Source of the DNA: Acidobacteriota bacterium
GTDB lineage: Bacteria; Acidobacteriota; Terriglobia; Terriglobales; Acidobacteriaceae
Direction of reading: 5' to 3'
Assembly: GCA_025359885.1 (NCBI GenBank)
Contig: JANYDG010000062.1
Location: 29,107-93,106 of the forward strand
DNA length: 64,000 nucleotides
A model generated the notes under the pieces. That model worked only from the letters and a program-made list of their open reading frames with translations. It made no database searches and was not told the DNA's origin. This document shows, piece after piece, positions 17,539-29,045 of the stretch. How positions within the stretch are numbered: the stretch's first letter is position 1; each line of letters opens with the position of its first letter. A program made the translations under genes and the position numbers.

Positions 17539-19884
17539 ATGCGACTGATCTCGTCCAAACCGCTGCGGGGCGCGCTCATTTGCGCGGCGCTATGCGCTTT
17601 GACCAGCTCTCGCAGTGTTGCCACCGTGCCAGCGGTCCTTACCCATACCACGCAAGTCAAGGCTCTCAGCAATCCTGATGCTGCGCAAAAAATCCCGGTG
17701 AATCTTGAGGCGACTGTCACCTATGTGCGCCCCTCCGAAAAGAACCTCTTTGTGATAGAAGACGGTGCCGGAATTTATGTCCGTTTTGGCCAGGATATCG
17801 GCTTGCAGCCGGGAGACAGAATCGCGATCAGCGGCTTTACTGAACCCAGTTTTCGGCCAATCGTCGTTGCCCGGCAGATTCGCTTTCTCAAGCATGGTGC
17901 CCTTCCAAATCCGCAGCCAGCCCGCTTCCAGGACCTGATTCGCTCCCGGTGGGACAGTCAGTACGTTCGAATCACGGGGCATGTTCTATCGGCCGCGCTC
18001 GATGACTCCGGGCCCACGCCCAGCCTGCGCATTCGGGTGAAGATCCCGGACGGAACCGCGGAGGGGATTGTTGCACATCCGGGCCATCTCGCTCCTCAAG
18101 AACTCCTCGATACCGATGTTCGCTTGACCGGCGTTGCCGGAGGAGAATTTGACAGCAAGATGCAAATGGCAGGCATTTGGCTGGACATGAACTCCTCGCG
18201 CGATGTGGAGTTTCTGCATCGTCCGGCCAGCAGTCCATGGCTTCTACCCGCCGTTCCCATGGACCAGGTCATCTTCAATTTTCGCAGCAACAACCAGAGT
18301 CACCGGGTGCGGATTACTGGCACACTCACCTACTTTGAACCGGGTTCCCTCGCCGTGATTGAACACCTGGGGCTATCGATGCTGGTCAACACGCGGTCGG
18401 CGCTGCCCTTGCACGCCGGATCCGGGATTGAGGTGACTGGCTTTCCAGCAATCTCTGAGGAGACGGTCCATCTGGACGATGGCCAACTGCGACCCATCGA
18501 GGAAGCAGCGCCCATGCAGCCGAGAAACATCGGCTGGGAAGATGCATCAGCCGGAAAATACGCCCACAACCTTGTCGCTATGGAGGGCGAAGTCGTCGGA
18601 GCAGTGCATGATTCCCGAGTGGATTTGTTCATCATTCTCACCCAGGGACACCTCTTCGCAGCGACAATGCGGCACAGTTCCTCTGACGCATCGGTGAAGG
18701 TGGAAACCTACCGGACCCCGGCTATCGGCAGCCGTGTGCGCATCACCGGGGTGTGCTTCGTGGATGCCGGCAACCACTGGCGTGACCGAATGTGGTTTGA
18801 CCTGCGCATGCGCTCGTTGAATGACATCGTCGTATTGCATGAGCCTTCCTGGTGGACAGTGAAACGGCTGGCGTATATCGTGACGATGCTCAGCCTTGTC
18901 ATCGTGGTAGCGGTGCTATGGGTCTGGCAGCTTGATCGTCGGCTGCGTGCACAAAGCGCCATTCTCACCCGCCAAGGTCAGGAAGAAGCCGCCCGTGAAC
19001 GCGTTCTGGCGCGGCTGGAGCAGCAGCGCAGCCACATCCTGGAGCTGATCAGCAGTTCAGAGTCACTCCCTGAGGTGTTGCGGGAGATTCGTTCCATGGT
19101 GTCTTCGCGCCTGCATGGAACACCCGTCTGGTGTGAACTGAACCCTCTCGCTGGAGGAACTTCCGCCGCCGAGCGACCATCCAATCCATCGGCGGTCTTT
19201 GAAGAGCTGTTTTCACCAGAGGGCCAGTCCCTGGGCTTCCTGGTGGCGACTCCGTCGGCAAGCGACAGCCTGATGGATCTCTCCGCAGCGATGGTTGCTG
19301 GCGCACGCCTCGCCGAGCTCGCCATCGATACAAGCCGCCTCTACAGCGACCTGCGCCATCGCTCAGAATACGACCTGCTCACCGACATTCCCAACCGCTT
19401 TTGCATGGAAAAGCACTTAACCCAGTTGCTGTTGAGCGCAGGTCGCTCCGGTGAGGCTTTTGGGCTGATCTATGTCGATTTGGACAAGTTCAAAGCGGTA
19501 AATGACCGCTACGGGCACCGCACCGGCGACCTGTATTTGCAGCAGGTTACACAGCGCATGAAGGCCCAGCTGCGGATTGGCGATATGCTGGCGCGTATCG
19601 GCGGCGACGAGTTCATTGCGCTCACCCCCGCACTGCGCAGCCGCGCCGATGCCGAAGAGATTGCGCTGCGCCTGGAGCGCTGTTTCGACGATCCGTTTGA
19701 GATTGACGGCTACCGACTCACCGGGTCGGCCAGCGTCGGCCTCGCCGTGTACCCCGAAGACGGCAGCAACCAGGAAGAACTGCAACGTGCCGCCGACACA
19801 GCAATGTACGCGCATAAAGATGCCAAGCGCGAACAGGACAAGCTCACCGACATGATGCAACAGGTGGGCGGATTCAAGAACTGA
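17539..19884 (+). CDS. Membrane diguanylate cyclase with periplasmic OB-like domains
   Basis: The 781-aa protein has a signal peptide (about residues 1-30), a long extracytoplasmic region (30-440) with repeated OB-fold-like strands (NLFVIEDGAGIYVRF, GDRIAISGFTEP, SRVRITGVCF), one membrane helix (about 445-465), a coiled coil, a GAF-like stretch (about 485-600) and a C-terminal GGDEF domain. The active site is intact (ARIGGDEFIAL, about residue 687), and the product-inhibition I-site RIGD lies exactly five residues before it, so it should make c-di-GMP under feedback control. The ATG at 17539 follows GAGAAGAGG. The ligand of the sensor region is unknown. Confidence 0.9.
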   Translation: MRLISSKPLRGALICAALCALTSSRSVATVPAVLTHTTQVKALSNPDAAQKIPVNLEATVTYVRPSEKNLFVIEDGAGIYVRFGQDIGLQPGDRIAISGFTEPSFRPIVVARQIRFLKHGALPNPQPARFQDLIRSRWDSQYVRITGHVLSAALDDSGPTPSLRIRVKIPDGTAEGIVAHPGHLAPQELLDTDVRLTGVAGGEFDSKMQMAGIWLDMNSSRDVEFLHRPASSPWLLPAVPMDQVIFNFRSNNQSHRVRITGTLTYFEPGSLAVIEHLGLSMLVNTRSALPLHAGSGIEVTGFPAISEETVHLDDGQLRPIEEAAPMQPRNIGWEDASAGKYAHNLVAMEGEVVGAVHDSRVDLFIILTQGHLFAATMRHSSSDASVKVETYRTPAIGSRVRITGVCFVDAGNHWRDRMWFDLRMRSLNDIVVLHEPSWWTVKRLAYIVTMLSLVIVVAVLWVWQLDRRLRAQSAILTRQGQEEAARERVLARLEQQRSHILELISSSESLPEVLREIRSMVSSRLHGTPVWCELNPLAGGTSAAERPSNPSAVFEELFSPEGQSLGFLVATPSASDSLMDLSAAMVAGARLAELAIDTSRLYSDLRHRSEYDLLTDIPNRFCMEKHLTQLLLSAGRSGEAFGLIYVDLDKFKAVNDRYGHRTGDLYLQQVTQRMKAQLRIGDMLARIGGDEFIALTPALRSRADAEEIALRLERCFDDPFEIDGYRLTGSASVGLAVYPEDGSNQEELQRAADTAMYAHKDAKREQDKLTDMMQQVGGFKN

Positions 19885-19927
19885 AGCCGCCTCCCCGTGC
19901 AACAGTGATCACCAGAATTCTCCCGCC

Positions 19928-21373
19928 TTATTCAACCGCGTTTTTGGCGATGACCTCCCGATACCACTGCGCGCTCAGCTTAGCCGTGCGCTTCTGCGTT
20001 TTGAAGTCAACATAATGAATGCCAAAACGCTTGCTGTAGCCATCAGCCCACTCGAAATTGTCCAACAGGCTCCAGAGGAAGTAGCCCTTGACTGGGTAAC
20101 CTTCCGATGCGGCGCGATGCAGGTGGGTGAGATGATTGCGCAGATACATGACGCGGTCGATGTCTTCAATCTGCCCCGCAGCGTTCGGCACGTCGTCTGA
20201 GGAGCAACCGTTCTCGGTAATGAAGATGCCCTTCGGGTTCCAGAGATCACACGTGTTGCGAACTGCCCAATAGATGCACTCCGGACCGATGGTGAGCCAG
20301 GGCGAAGCCATGTGCGGGTACGAGGTAGGCGCGGGTTCAATGGCGAAGCCTCGCTTTGAGTCCTCCGCGCGGACATAGGTGGGCGTGTAGACGTTGAGCC
20401 CGACAAAGTCGAGTGCGCCGCCAATGGCCTTGAAGTCACCCGCCTCGACCTTGGGCGCGTCCGCTCCCTCACGCTGCAAATACTCGTCGATGTACCTGCC
20501 TTCCATAAGCGCGGTGAGAAAGGGCGCGTTGCGAACCCGGGTGGCCTTTTGCGCGGCCTTGATGTGTTCTTCGGTCTCGATGACGGGGACGAAGACTGCG
20601 GCATTTTCTGCCAGGCCTACCTGAACATCGCTCGGGCTGTTGGCGCGCAGTGCCTGCAAGGCAAATCCGTGGGCGAGGATGCCGTGATGCCGCACCTGGT
20701 TCGCAGCGCCGTTTGCAAGCTTCAGACCCGGCGCAAACTGCCCGATCCGATAGCCAAGGTCGGTAAAGCAGGTAAACTCATTGGTCGTCATGAAGTGCTT
20801 GACGCGGTCAGAGAAATGCTTGCCGATGTAAGCCGCGTAGTCGCCAAACGCCTTGGAGGTATCGCGATTTTGCCAGCCGCCAGCCAGGCCCGCAGGCGTA
20901 TCCCAGTGAAAGAGCGTGACGTAAGGTGTGATGTTGTTGGCCAGCAACTCATCGACGACCCGGTTGTAGTAATCCACGCCCTTTGGATTCACCGCTCCTG
21001 CGCCCGAGGGAAAGACCCGCGACCACGAAATCGACATGCGGTAAGTGCTGACGCCAAGCGCCTTGAGCAGTTGAATATCTTCCTTGTAGCGGTGATAAGA
21101 ATCGTCAGCGACGTCGCCGGTTTCGCCGAGATGGGTTTTGCCGGGCGTGTGCGAAAAAGTGTCCCAAAGCGACGGTCCGCGGCCGTCTTCCGCTGCACCG
21201 CCCTCCACCTGGTAGGCCGCCGTGGCGCAGCCCCAGAGGAAGCCCTGGGGAAAGCTCAGCGTACTGACATGCGGCTGGGCCAGGCCAAACTTTGGCAGAG
21301 CAACCCCGGCAAGAGCAGCGGCGGTAGAAAGAGCGGCGGTTTTGCCAAACTGGCGGCGGGTAATGAGTGTCAT
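19928..21373 (-). CDS. GH1 beta-glucosidase with Tat signal
   Basis: The 481-aa protein begins with a twin-arginine signal (TRRQFGKTAALSTAAALAG), so it is probably exported folded. GH1 hallmarks: FLWGCATAAYQVEGG at the mature N-terminus, acid/base Glu199 in FMTTNEF (usually TxNEP), and nucleophile Glu387 in FITENGC. The Pro after Glu199 is Phe, a tolerated difference. Start at 21373 puts the RR motif at the N-terminus; the open frame continues 24 codons upstream without merit. It would cleave terminal beta-glucosides from oligosaccharides. Confidence 0.93.
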   Translation of the reverse strand: MTLITRRQFGKTAALSTAAALAGVALPKFGLAQPHVSTLSFPQGFLWGCATAAYQVEGGAAEDGRGPSLWDTFSHTPGKTHLGETGDVADDSYHRYKEDIQLLKALGVSTYRMSISWSRVFPSGAGAVNPKGVDYYNRVVDELLANNITPYVTLFHWDTPAGLAGGWQNRDTSKAFGDYAAYIGKHFSDRVKHFMTTNEFTCFTDLGYRIGQFAPGLKLANGAANQVRHHGILAHGFALQALRANSPSDVQVGLAENAAVFVPVIETEEHIKAAQKATRVRNAPFLTALMEGRYIDEYLQREGADAPKVEAGDFKAIGGALDFVGLNVYTPTYVRAEDSKRGFAIEPAPTSYPHMASPWLTIGPECIYWAVRNTCDLWNPKGIFITENGCSSDDVPNAAGQIEDIDRVMYLRNHLTHLHRAASEGYPVKGYFLWSLLDNFEWADGYSKRFGIHYVDFKTQKRTAKLSAQWYREVIAKNAVE

Positions 21374-21647
21374 GGGCTCGGTACCTTGTGTTTTTGAATG
21401 ATGGATTCTCCTGAAGGCGTTTGAACAGGAGCTGCTGAGACACAACCCAGATTATAGGGCACTACTGCAATACTGGTCTTCCGCAAAGCCGGGTACGTTA
21501 TCGAATCAAAGTGGCTAGCTGCCGTCAAGCGACATCATTGATCTTCGAAAAATCAGAAGACTCGCGATTTGTCCCAATTTTCAGCAGCAAAAAGCCGATT
21601 TCCGGGAAGTTTTCGCACAAATTCGCGTTTTTCTGTATCATTCTGCC

Positions 21648-22958
21648 ATGCTCCTTCGATTCAGTTGCAAAAACTTCCGGTCAATTCGCGAAGAACAAGA
21701 AATTTCCCTCGTCGCCTCAAAGCCACGTAGTGAAAACCCTGATCCTCGGCTCCTCGTGACAGGAATTAAGGACGTTTGGGCTCTCCGTTGTGCCGCCATC
21801 TATGGTCCCAATGGTTCAGGTAAGAGCAATGTGCTGCGGGCAATGTCGGCTTTCAGGCACATGATTCTGGAATCACAGAAAAAATGGGATTCGTCAGACG
21901 GCATTCCTGCGAGCGACCCGTTCCTATTGGATGATTCTTCTGGGAATGAGAACACCGCATTCGAGGCCTCGGTCATGATTGATGCCATAGAGTATCGATA
22001 CGGTTTCAGTTTCAACGCGACAGTGATCGATCAAGAATGGCTGTCTGAGTACTCGCCCCATGAGAGAGTACTCTTCATGCGCAAGACTGTCGGCAAAGAT
22101 GTCGAACTGAAATTCCCGGGAAGGAATTTGAAGGGGGCTACGCTTGAAACGATCAGGCAGTTGACAAGGCCGAATAGCTTATTCCTATCTGCAGCTGCGC
22201 AGAACAACTACGAACGTCTGTCGACGATTCATCAGTGGTTTACTAATAGATTTCGTATGATTTCAAGTCTTGAGAGACCAGGTATTCGCCAATTTACCGC
22301 CGAACTATGCAAGCAGGGCGAATTCAAAGATCGGATCATCAAAATGATGGGCTTCGCCGACAGCGGGATTAGTGACATAGTTGTCGAAGATAAGGAAGCG
22401 CCTGAAAGTTTCAAACGTACCTTCGCTGCGATGGCAAAAGCGCTCCAGGGAGAACACCCAGAAATGACGGAAATTGTTCGGATTTCTGACAATTACGTGC
22501 GGACTGAAGTGTCTATGACTCATAGAGGAATTGGTGGCAAAGGCTATACGCTGTCGTCCAGCGAGGAGTCGGACGGCACATTGGCTTTTTTCTCAATCCT
22601 GGGCCCGCTTCTGGATGAGTTGAAAGATGGATCCATTTTGATGATCGACGAACTTGAATCAAGCTTGCATCCTCTTCTTGCTCGCCAACTGGTTCGTGTT
22701 TTCAATTCGCCGGAACTCAATCCGAACGGCGGACAGGTCGTCTTTACAACACACAACACAAGCCTTTTGGACCTTGGTCTGTTGCTCCGTGACCAAATCT
22801 GGTTTACACAGAAGAACGAGGCTGGCGAAACGGATTTGTACCCTTTGTCCGATTTCCGTCCGAGAAAGGACCAGAACATTGAAGCGGCATATCTCGCTGG
22901 AAGATTCGATGCCTTGCCATTTTTAGATGATCGGCTGCTGTTTGAGTCGTTGAGCTAA
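21648..22958 (+). CDS. AAA-type ATPase of an RloA/AbiLi-like defence pair
   Basis: A 436-aa SMC/OLD-like ATPase. Walker A is GPNGSGKS (53-60); an ABC-type signature LSSSEESDGTLAF precedes Walker B LMIDELESSLHP (about 330-341), and a TTHN switch segment follows. The N-terminal LLRFSCKNFRSI is typical of this AAA_15/AAA_21 group. With RloB 46 nt downstream the pair matches the known AbiL arrangement (AAA ATPase plus RloB), an abortive-infection anti-phage system. A+T content is visibly higher than in the flanking rpoD and GH1 genes, suggesting acquisition by transfer. Function here is by analogy. Confidence 0.85.
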   Translation: MLLRFSCKNFRSIREEQEISLVASKPRSENPDPRLLVTGIKDVWALRCAAIYGPNGSGKSNVLRAMSAFRHMILESQKKWDSSDGIPASDPFLLDDSSGNENTAFEASVMIDAIEYRYGFSFNATVIDQEWLSEYSPHERVLFMRKTVGKDVELKFPGRNLKGATLETIRQLTRPNSLFLSAAAQNNYERLSTIHQWFTNRFRMISSLERPGIRQFTAELCKQGEFKDRIIKMMGFADSGISDIVVEDKEAPESFKRTFAAMAKALQGEHPEMTEIVRISDNYVRTEVSMTHRGIGGKGYTLSSSEESDGTLAFFSILGPLLDELKDGSILMIDELESSLHPLLARQLVRVFNSPELNPNGGQVVFTTHNTSLLDLGLLLRDQIWFTQKNEAGETDLYPLSDFRPRKDQNIEAAYLAGRFDALPFLDDRLLFESLS

Positions 22959-23004
22959 GGCTTAATCATGCCAATTTCCGTCATAGATTAGAAAGGGTTT
23001 CCGA

Positions 23005-23649
23005 ATGCCGAAGGGTACACGTTATAGAGCGGGTTCAAACAAGAAGCCACAGAGGGAAAAATTTCTAATTGTTGTCGAGGGCGTAGTAACTGAGTGCGAA
23101 TACGTGAACGCAATTCGACGCTCCTTGAGGCTGAGCAGCGTTACGGTTAGAGTAGAGACTGGCCACACCGATCCGATCGGCATCGTCGAGTCAGCTAAGA
23201 AGCTGCGCAAATCCGCCTCCAAGTACGATCGTTACGACGAAGTGTGGTGCGTTTTCGACGTTGAGGCAAAGGTCACGCAGCAAGCGCGGTACGGGCTCCC
23301 TGAGGCAATCGACTCAGCGAGACGATCCAATATATCGGTGGCGATCTCGAACCCCTGCTTCGAGATCTGGCTACTTTGGCACAAGGAATCCCGCGAGGGC
23401 TACACCACTTCGGATGACGCTCAGCAGCGGTGTAAGCAAATTGGGATCACGGATCCCCAAGCCGGGAAGCACATTCAAAACGTTGACGACTTAATTGAGA
23501 GCGACTACGAGACTGCAAGGGAACGCGCAGTGAAAGTGGACGCTGGGCACGAAAGGAATAACACTTCAACGCCGGAAGGCAGAAACCCGTCTTCCGGCGT
23601 ATACCAGCTGATTGAAGCCATTTTCGCTGCGTTCAAGCAGGTAGAGTAG
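23005..23649 (+). CDS. RloB-family protein, effector of the AAA/RloB pair
   Basis: The 214-aa protein has the RloB pattern: a basic N-terminus (GTRYRAGSNKKPQREKFL), LIVVEGVVTECEYVNAIRRSL (Toprim-like strand and Glu), VWCVFDVEA (acidic metal-binding strand; most RloBs have DxD here) and SNPCFEIWLLWH, with a late DDLIESDYETARERA. RloB was named as a restriction-linked ORF and is the AbiLii component in AbiL; a Toprim-type nuclease activity is inferred for the family. It follows the ATPase gene in the same direction and shares its lower G+C. Confidence 0.85.
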   Translation: MPKGTRYRAGSNKKPQREKFLIVVEGVVTECEYVNAIRRSLRLSSVTVRVETGHTDPIGIVESAKKLRKSASKYDRYDEVWCVFDVEAKVTQQARYGLPEAIDSARRSNISVAISNPCFEIWLLWHKESREGYTTSDDAQQRCKQIGITDPQAGKHIQNVDDLIESDYETARERAVKVDAGHERNNTSTPEGRNPSSGVYQLIEAIFAAFKQVE

Positions 23650-25389
<1,740 letters not shown>

Positions 25390-25957
25390 ACCTGGTTACG
25401 GTATCGGGAATCTGGCTGAAATTCTTCAGCCGCCGACTTCCGCACAGGCAGAAATGCTCCACAACATCGGAGAGCGATGTCCGGTTGAGTTGCTCGGATC
25501 AGGACAGGATGCGCAATCGGCCAAGGCTGGCGCGCCCCGGAGCCGCAGCTCACGTTTGGGGCAGTCGGACGCATGTCCTTCAGAGAACAGTAGAATACCA
25601 CAGCGCACCTCTCGGATTAACAGCACGACCCCTGCACAAGTCAAGTATTTTCGACGTGCCGGCATTGCTGCTCCGTATCCGCGCGGTCTTACAATCTGTT
25701 GGATGCGCGGACGGCTGAAATGTTGCTGGAAGAAGCGCAATGCATGTTCAATCGGATACGCCGTGCGACCAAATGCCGTTCCCTCACTGTTTTCATTCGA
25801 CAAAGTCTTGTCGGGCGCGCAGCGAATTTGATGGACTCCCGGCAAAGGTTCGGATATTTATTAGCTGCGTCTGTTTCACGCTACTCACCTGCAACGCCTG
25901 GGCTCTCGCCCGCACTCTACGGAGTGAAGTGCCAAAAACCGAACAGGAGCTCTTTGC
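25390..25957. other. Intergenic stretch between divergent rpoD and the NHL/ASH gene
   Basis: 568 bases without a convincing gene. It must contain the promoters of rpoD (leftward) and of the repeat-protein gene (rightward). Several open frames cross it on both strands, but none has a family signature or a ribosome-binding site. The only clear structure is a small UACG-loop hairpin at 25913-25926. Confidence 0.45.
25913..25926 (+). promoter_or_regulatory. UACG-tetraloop hairpin in the leader of the NHL/ASH gene
   Basis: CACTC-TACG-GAGTG is a perfect 5-bp stem closed by C-G around a UNCG-type tetraloop, an unusually stable RNA mini-hairpin. It lies about 18 nt before the AGGAG ribosome-binding site of the gene starting at 25958, and so might protect the 5' end or tune translation. 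Confidence 0.35.
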
Positions 25958-28843
25958 ATGTCGACCCCTCTCCGCCCCGATTTCGCCATTTCCCTTCTTC
26001 ATGACACTCGGAATCGGGCGTTTACCGCTGCCGCGACTGTCCTCGTGATTGTTGCGCTCCAGATGACTTTGCCGACCCGGATTTCTGCCCAGTCCTCAAC
26101 CACCCAGACAGGCCCCGGCGATCGTGCGGTGATAGTGCTGGAGCGAGCGGTCGGGCCCTCGGAAGTAATCGCCGAACTGGCTGCGAAGTCCCCCGCTGCA
26201 GCGCGCGCCATCGCCCAGGGCTTTCACCACTTCGGCACAGCTCGGCCCGAGCACCCGGGCGAGCCGCAGACCCTCACCTTCCGCTTCCAGCAGGCGACGA
26301 CACTGACGAGCCTCACGACCAGCGCCGATTTCCAGGTGAAAGGCGGCAGTTGCGCCGAGGGCCGCGCCTACCTGCCGGGCGAGCGCTGCACGGTGGATCT
26401 GGTCTTTACCCCACGGGGGCCGGGCAACCGCACTGGGAAGCTCATTCTGAGCCACTCCGCCTCGACACGGCCGTTCACCGTGCCCATGGGCGGCGTGGGC
26501 CAGGCTCCGGCGCTCAGCTTTATCCCGTCGCAGATCACCACGGTTCCGTCGACAACGGTCAACGGTGACGGCACTGGGGTCGGGATTTTTGGCAATCCGC
26601 AGGCCATGGCTATGGACGGCGGCGATCAGCTCTACATTGCCGATCTGTTGCAGAATGTCGTCCACACCATCGACATCAACGGGGTCGTCAGCACCGTGAT
26701 CGGAGGAGGTCAGAGCTCTCCCTTCTTTTACAACGACGTACCGACCGACATCATCCTCAACGGGCCACAGGGTCTGGCGACCGACCTTTTGGGAAATCTC
26801 TACGTCGCCGATACCCTTGATCGCTTGGTGCTCCAGTATGACGCTTCGGGAGTCATCTATCCGATCGTCGGTGGAGGGGGACAATCCTTCGATACGTGTA
26901 GCTACCTTGACCCATGCCCTCAGCCCTCGAATCTCGTCATTACCCTCCCCACCAACCTTGCCACGGACTCCAGTGGCAATCTTTTTGGCAACATGCTGGA
27001 TCTGGCGAGCCCGTTTCTGACTCCCTTTGAATACACCTACACCACGTTCTCCCAGACGCCCGGACTTTTCTGGAATCTGGTCTCCCGTGAAGGCAACTCC
27101 TACAGCAACGCCATTGCCGTTGACCGGTTTGACAACGTCTACTACGGGAAGGATTTTGCAAACGGACCTGTCAACACCTGTGCCATCTGGGCACAGGACC
27201 CCAACTTCGGCAACTACATTGTTTCCCCCTCAAAGCCAGCGCGTACCTGGAACGTTGCAGGTGGCCACAAATGCGGCTATGCGGGCGACAATGTGCCTGC
27301 CGTGGGAGCCTTGCTGCAGGGCGAGGTGGGCGGCATGACGTTTGATGCTGCCGGAAATCTTTACTTCACCGATTCCGGGAATCGACGCGTCCGCCGCATC
27401 GATGCACTCACCGGCATCATTCATACCCTCGCCGGCAATGGTGACAACGTCGGCTCCGGCGACGGCGGCCCATCGACGGCAGCCGGGCTTGCTACCCCGA
27501 TCGGCATTGCCGTTGATTCCCAGGGCAATGTCTATGCCACCAACGAAACAGACGACTCGAACTCCACAACCAGCATTCGCGTATTTGGCACAGTGGGCGA
27601 AGCGGCATTTCCAGCGCAGACTGTCGCCCAGCCCTCGCCAGACCTCAAAGTGCTGCTGACCAACACCGGAAACGTACCGCTGAAGTTCCTGCATACTGCG
27701 ATCACTGGCACCAACGCGGCAGAATTTGCCATCGATCCGCTAACCACCAATTGCGACTTCTCGGCCGGACTCGACTCGGGCAAGGTCTGCCAGATCAACT
27801 TCCGGTTTACTCCAGCTGCACTGGGGCCGCGCTCAGCGAGTCTCGTTCTTGCCGACAACACCCCCGGAGCAGTGCATCAGGTTCTGCTCTCGGGCACCGG
27901 AGCAACGCCAGCCAAGCCGGTTGTTTCGCCAACCGCTCTGGCCTTTGCCTCACACTTCCTGTCTGTCCCATACCCCGCCAAGACCGTAACACTGTCCAAC
28001 TCCGGCGGCGTCCCATTTGTGATCCAGGCGATCACCTTGAGTGGGAGCGGAGCGGCGGCATACTCGCAGACAAATACCTGTGGGCTTTCCCTCGCGGCTG
28101 GCGCTAATTGCACCTTTTCCCTGCTTTACTTTCCAACGGTGCTGGGAGCCAGCCCAGCAGCCTTGAACGTCGTAACATCGGTCGGACCAGTCGCAGTCGC
28201 GCTGACTGGAACCAGCATCACCCCAACGCCTGCCAAAGTCTCCCTGACGCCAACCACGCTCGCCTTTGGAGATCAGGGCGTGATGCTCACCAGCAACGCC
28301 CTCACCCTGACTGTGAAGAACGTCGGAGGCACGCCGATGGCCGTCACCGCCGTCACCTTTGCTGGTACTAACTCCACAGACTTCAGCCTGATTGGCAATG
28401 GCTGCATGGGGACCGTCGCAGCACTTTCGAACTGCCAGCTGCAATTGGTCTTCACACCCGCAGCAACGGGGGCGCGAACCACCAGGGTCAACGTCTTTAC
28501 CTCTGGCGGCAATGTCCAGGCAGTCCTGACAGGCACAGGCATTGCGGCAGCCAAACCCAAAGTCACGCTGGCCTCGAAGGTGAATCCAGCACCCAAAGGG
28601 AAGCCGGTCGCTCTCAAATCGCAGGTGGTCAGCAGCATTTCCGCAGGAGCCACCGGCAAGGTGCAGTTGCGCGAGGGCAGCAAGGTCATTGCGTCGGCGG
28701 TCCTCAAGGCCTCGGCCGCAAACTTCAGCCTCACCGGCCTGACGACCGGAACGCATACGCTCATCGCCCACTACCTGGGCGACGCGCACCATCCGGCATC
28801 GGAATCGGCACCGCTGAAGCAGGTGGTCACCGCGGCGCCGTAG
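25958..28843 (+). CDS. Large secreted NHL-repeat and ASH-repeat protein
   Basis: A 961-aa exported protein. A signal segment lies at about residues 25-48 (ending ISAQS). Residues 90-165 form a first ASH-like sandwich; about 190-530 hold NHL propeller repeats (PQAMAMDGGDQLYIADLLQN, GLATDLLGNLYVADTLDR, GMTFDAAGNLYFTDSGNRRVRRID, GIAVDSQGNVYATNE); about 545-850 hold three choice-of-anchor-D/ASH repeats (NTGNVPLKFLHTAITG, NSGGVPFVIQAITLSG, NVGGTPMAVTAVTFAG); the last ~95 residues are an Ig-like domain (GKPVALKSQVV ... LIAHYLGDAHHPASES). AGGAG lies 8 nt before the ATG. Such proteins are abundant in Acidobacteria; the ligand is unknown. It interrupts the dnaG-rpoD neighbourhood on the opposite strand. 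Confidence 0.9.
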   Translation: MSTPLRPDFAISLLHDTRNRAFTAAATVLVIVALQMTLPTRISAQSSTTQTGPGDRAVIVLERAVGPSEVIAELAAKSPAAARAIAQGFHHFGTARPEHPGEPQTLTFRFQQATTLTSLTTSADFQVKGGSCAEGRAYLPGERCTVDLVFTPRGPGNRTGKLILSHSASTRPFTVPMGGVGQAPALSFIPSQITTVPSTTVNGDGTGVGIFGNPQAMAMDGGDQLYIADLLQNVVHTIDINGVVSTVIGGGQSSPFFYNDVPTDIILNGPQGLATDLLGNLYVADTLDRLVLQYDASGVIYPIVGGGGQSFDTCSYLDPCPQPSNLVITLPTNLATDSSGNLFGNMLDLASPFLTPFEYTYTTFSQTPGLFWNLVSREGNSYSNAIAVDRFDNVYYGKDFANGPVNTCAIWAQDPNFGNYIVSPSKPARTWNVAGGHKCGYAGDNVPAVGALLQGEVGGMTFDAAGNLYFTDSGNRRVRRIDALTGIIHTLAGNGDNVGSGDGGPSTAAGLATPIGIAVDSQGNVYATNETDDSNSTTSIRVFGTVGEAAFPAQTVAQPSPDLKVLLTNTGNVPLKFLHTAITGTNAAEFAIDPLTTNCDFSAGLDSGKVCQINFRFTPAALGPRSASLVLADNTPGAVHQVLLSGTGATPAKPVVSPTALAFASHFLSVPYPAKTVTLSNSGGVPFVIQAITLSGSGAAAYSQTNTCGLSLAAGANCTFSLLYFPTVLGASPAALNVVTSVGPVAVALTGTSITPTPAKVSLTPTTLAFGDQGVMLTSNALTLTVKNVGGTPMAVTAVTFAGTNSTDFSLIGNGCMGTVAALSNCQLQLVFTPAATGARTTRVNVFTSGGNVQAVLTGTGIAAAKPKVTLASKVNPAPKGKPVALKSQVVSSISAGATGKVQLREGSKVIASAVLKASAANFSLTGLTTGTHTLIAHYLGDAHHPASESAPLKQVVTAAP

Positions 28844-28862
28844 AGGGTTGGCACATCGGAAC

Positions 28863-28904
28863 CGGCGACCATCGAAGAGAGAAAGACCTTTCCGACGGTC
28901 GCCG
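28863..28904. terminator. Hairpin between convergent genes, possible bidirectional terminator
   Basis: CGGCGACCATCG pairs with CGACGGTCGCCG in 11 of 12 positions around an 18-nt loop, 20 nt after the stop of the repeat-protein gene and before the dnaG 3' duplication on the other strand. No T-run follows on either side, so an intrinsic terminator is possible but unproven. Confidence 0.4.
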
Positions 28905-28910
28905 ATTCGA

Positions 28911-29045
28911 TCACACAACGCACTCCAGTTCACGCACCTTGCGCTCGAGTTGCAGAATTTCCTGAGAAACGCGGATGTGCTCCATGGAATCGCGATGACC
29001 AGAGGATGACGTTTGAACTCGAACATGGCTGACAAGCAGCCTCGC
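28911..29045 (-). repeat. In-frame duplicate of the dnaG 3' end, after its stop codon
   Basis: Directly after the dnaG TAG the same reading frame continues for 44 codons to a TGA at 28911-28913. Codons from the ATG at 28985 specify MEHIRVSQEILQLERK followed by VRELEC, identical to the last residues of DnaG (ATG at 29120) except Leu to Val. The two copies are exactly 135 bp (45 codons) apart. This is a tandem partial duplication with the inner copy now cut off by an amber codon. It could be a remnant, or be reached by readthrough. Confidence 0.85.

Noticed and set aside
25426..25845. 139-codon minus-strand frame between rpoD and the NHL/ASH gene
   Set aside because: No start context or domain signal, and overlapping frames on the other strand look equally good; treated as intergenic.
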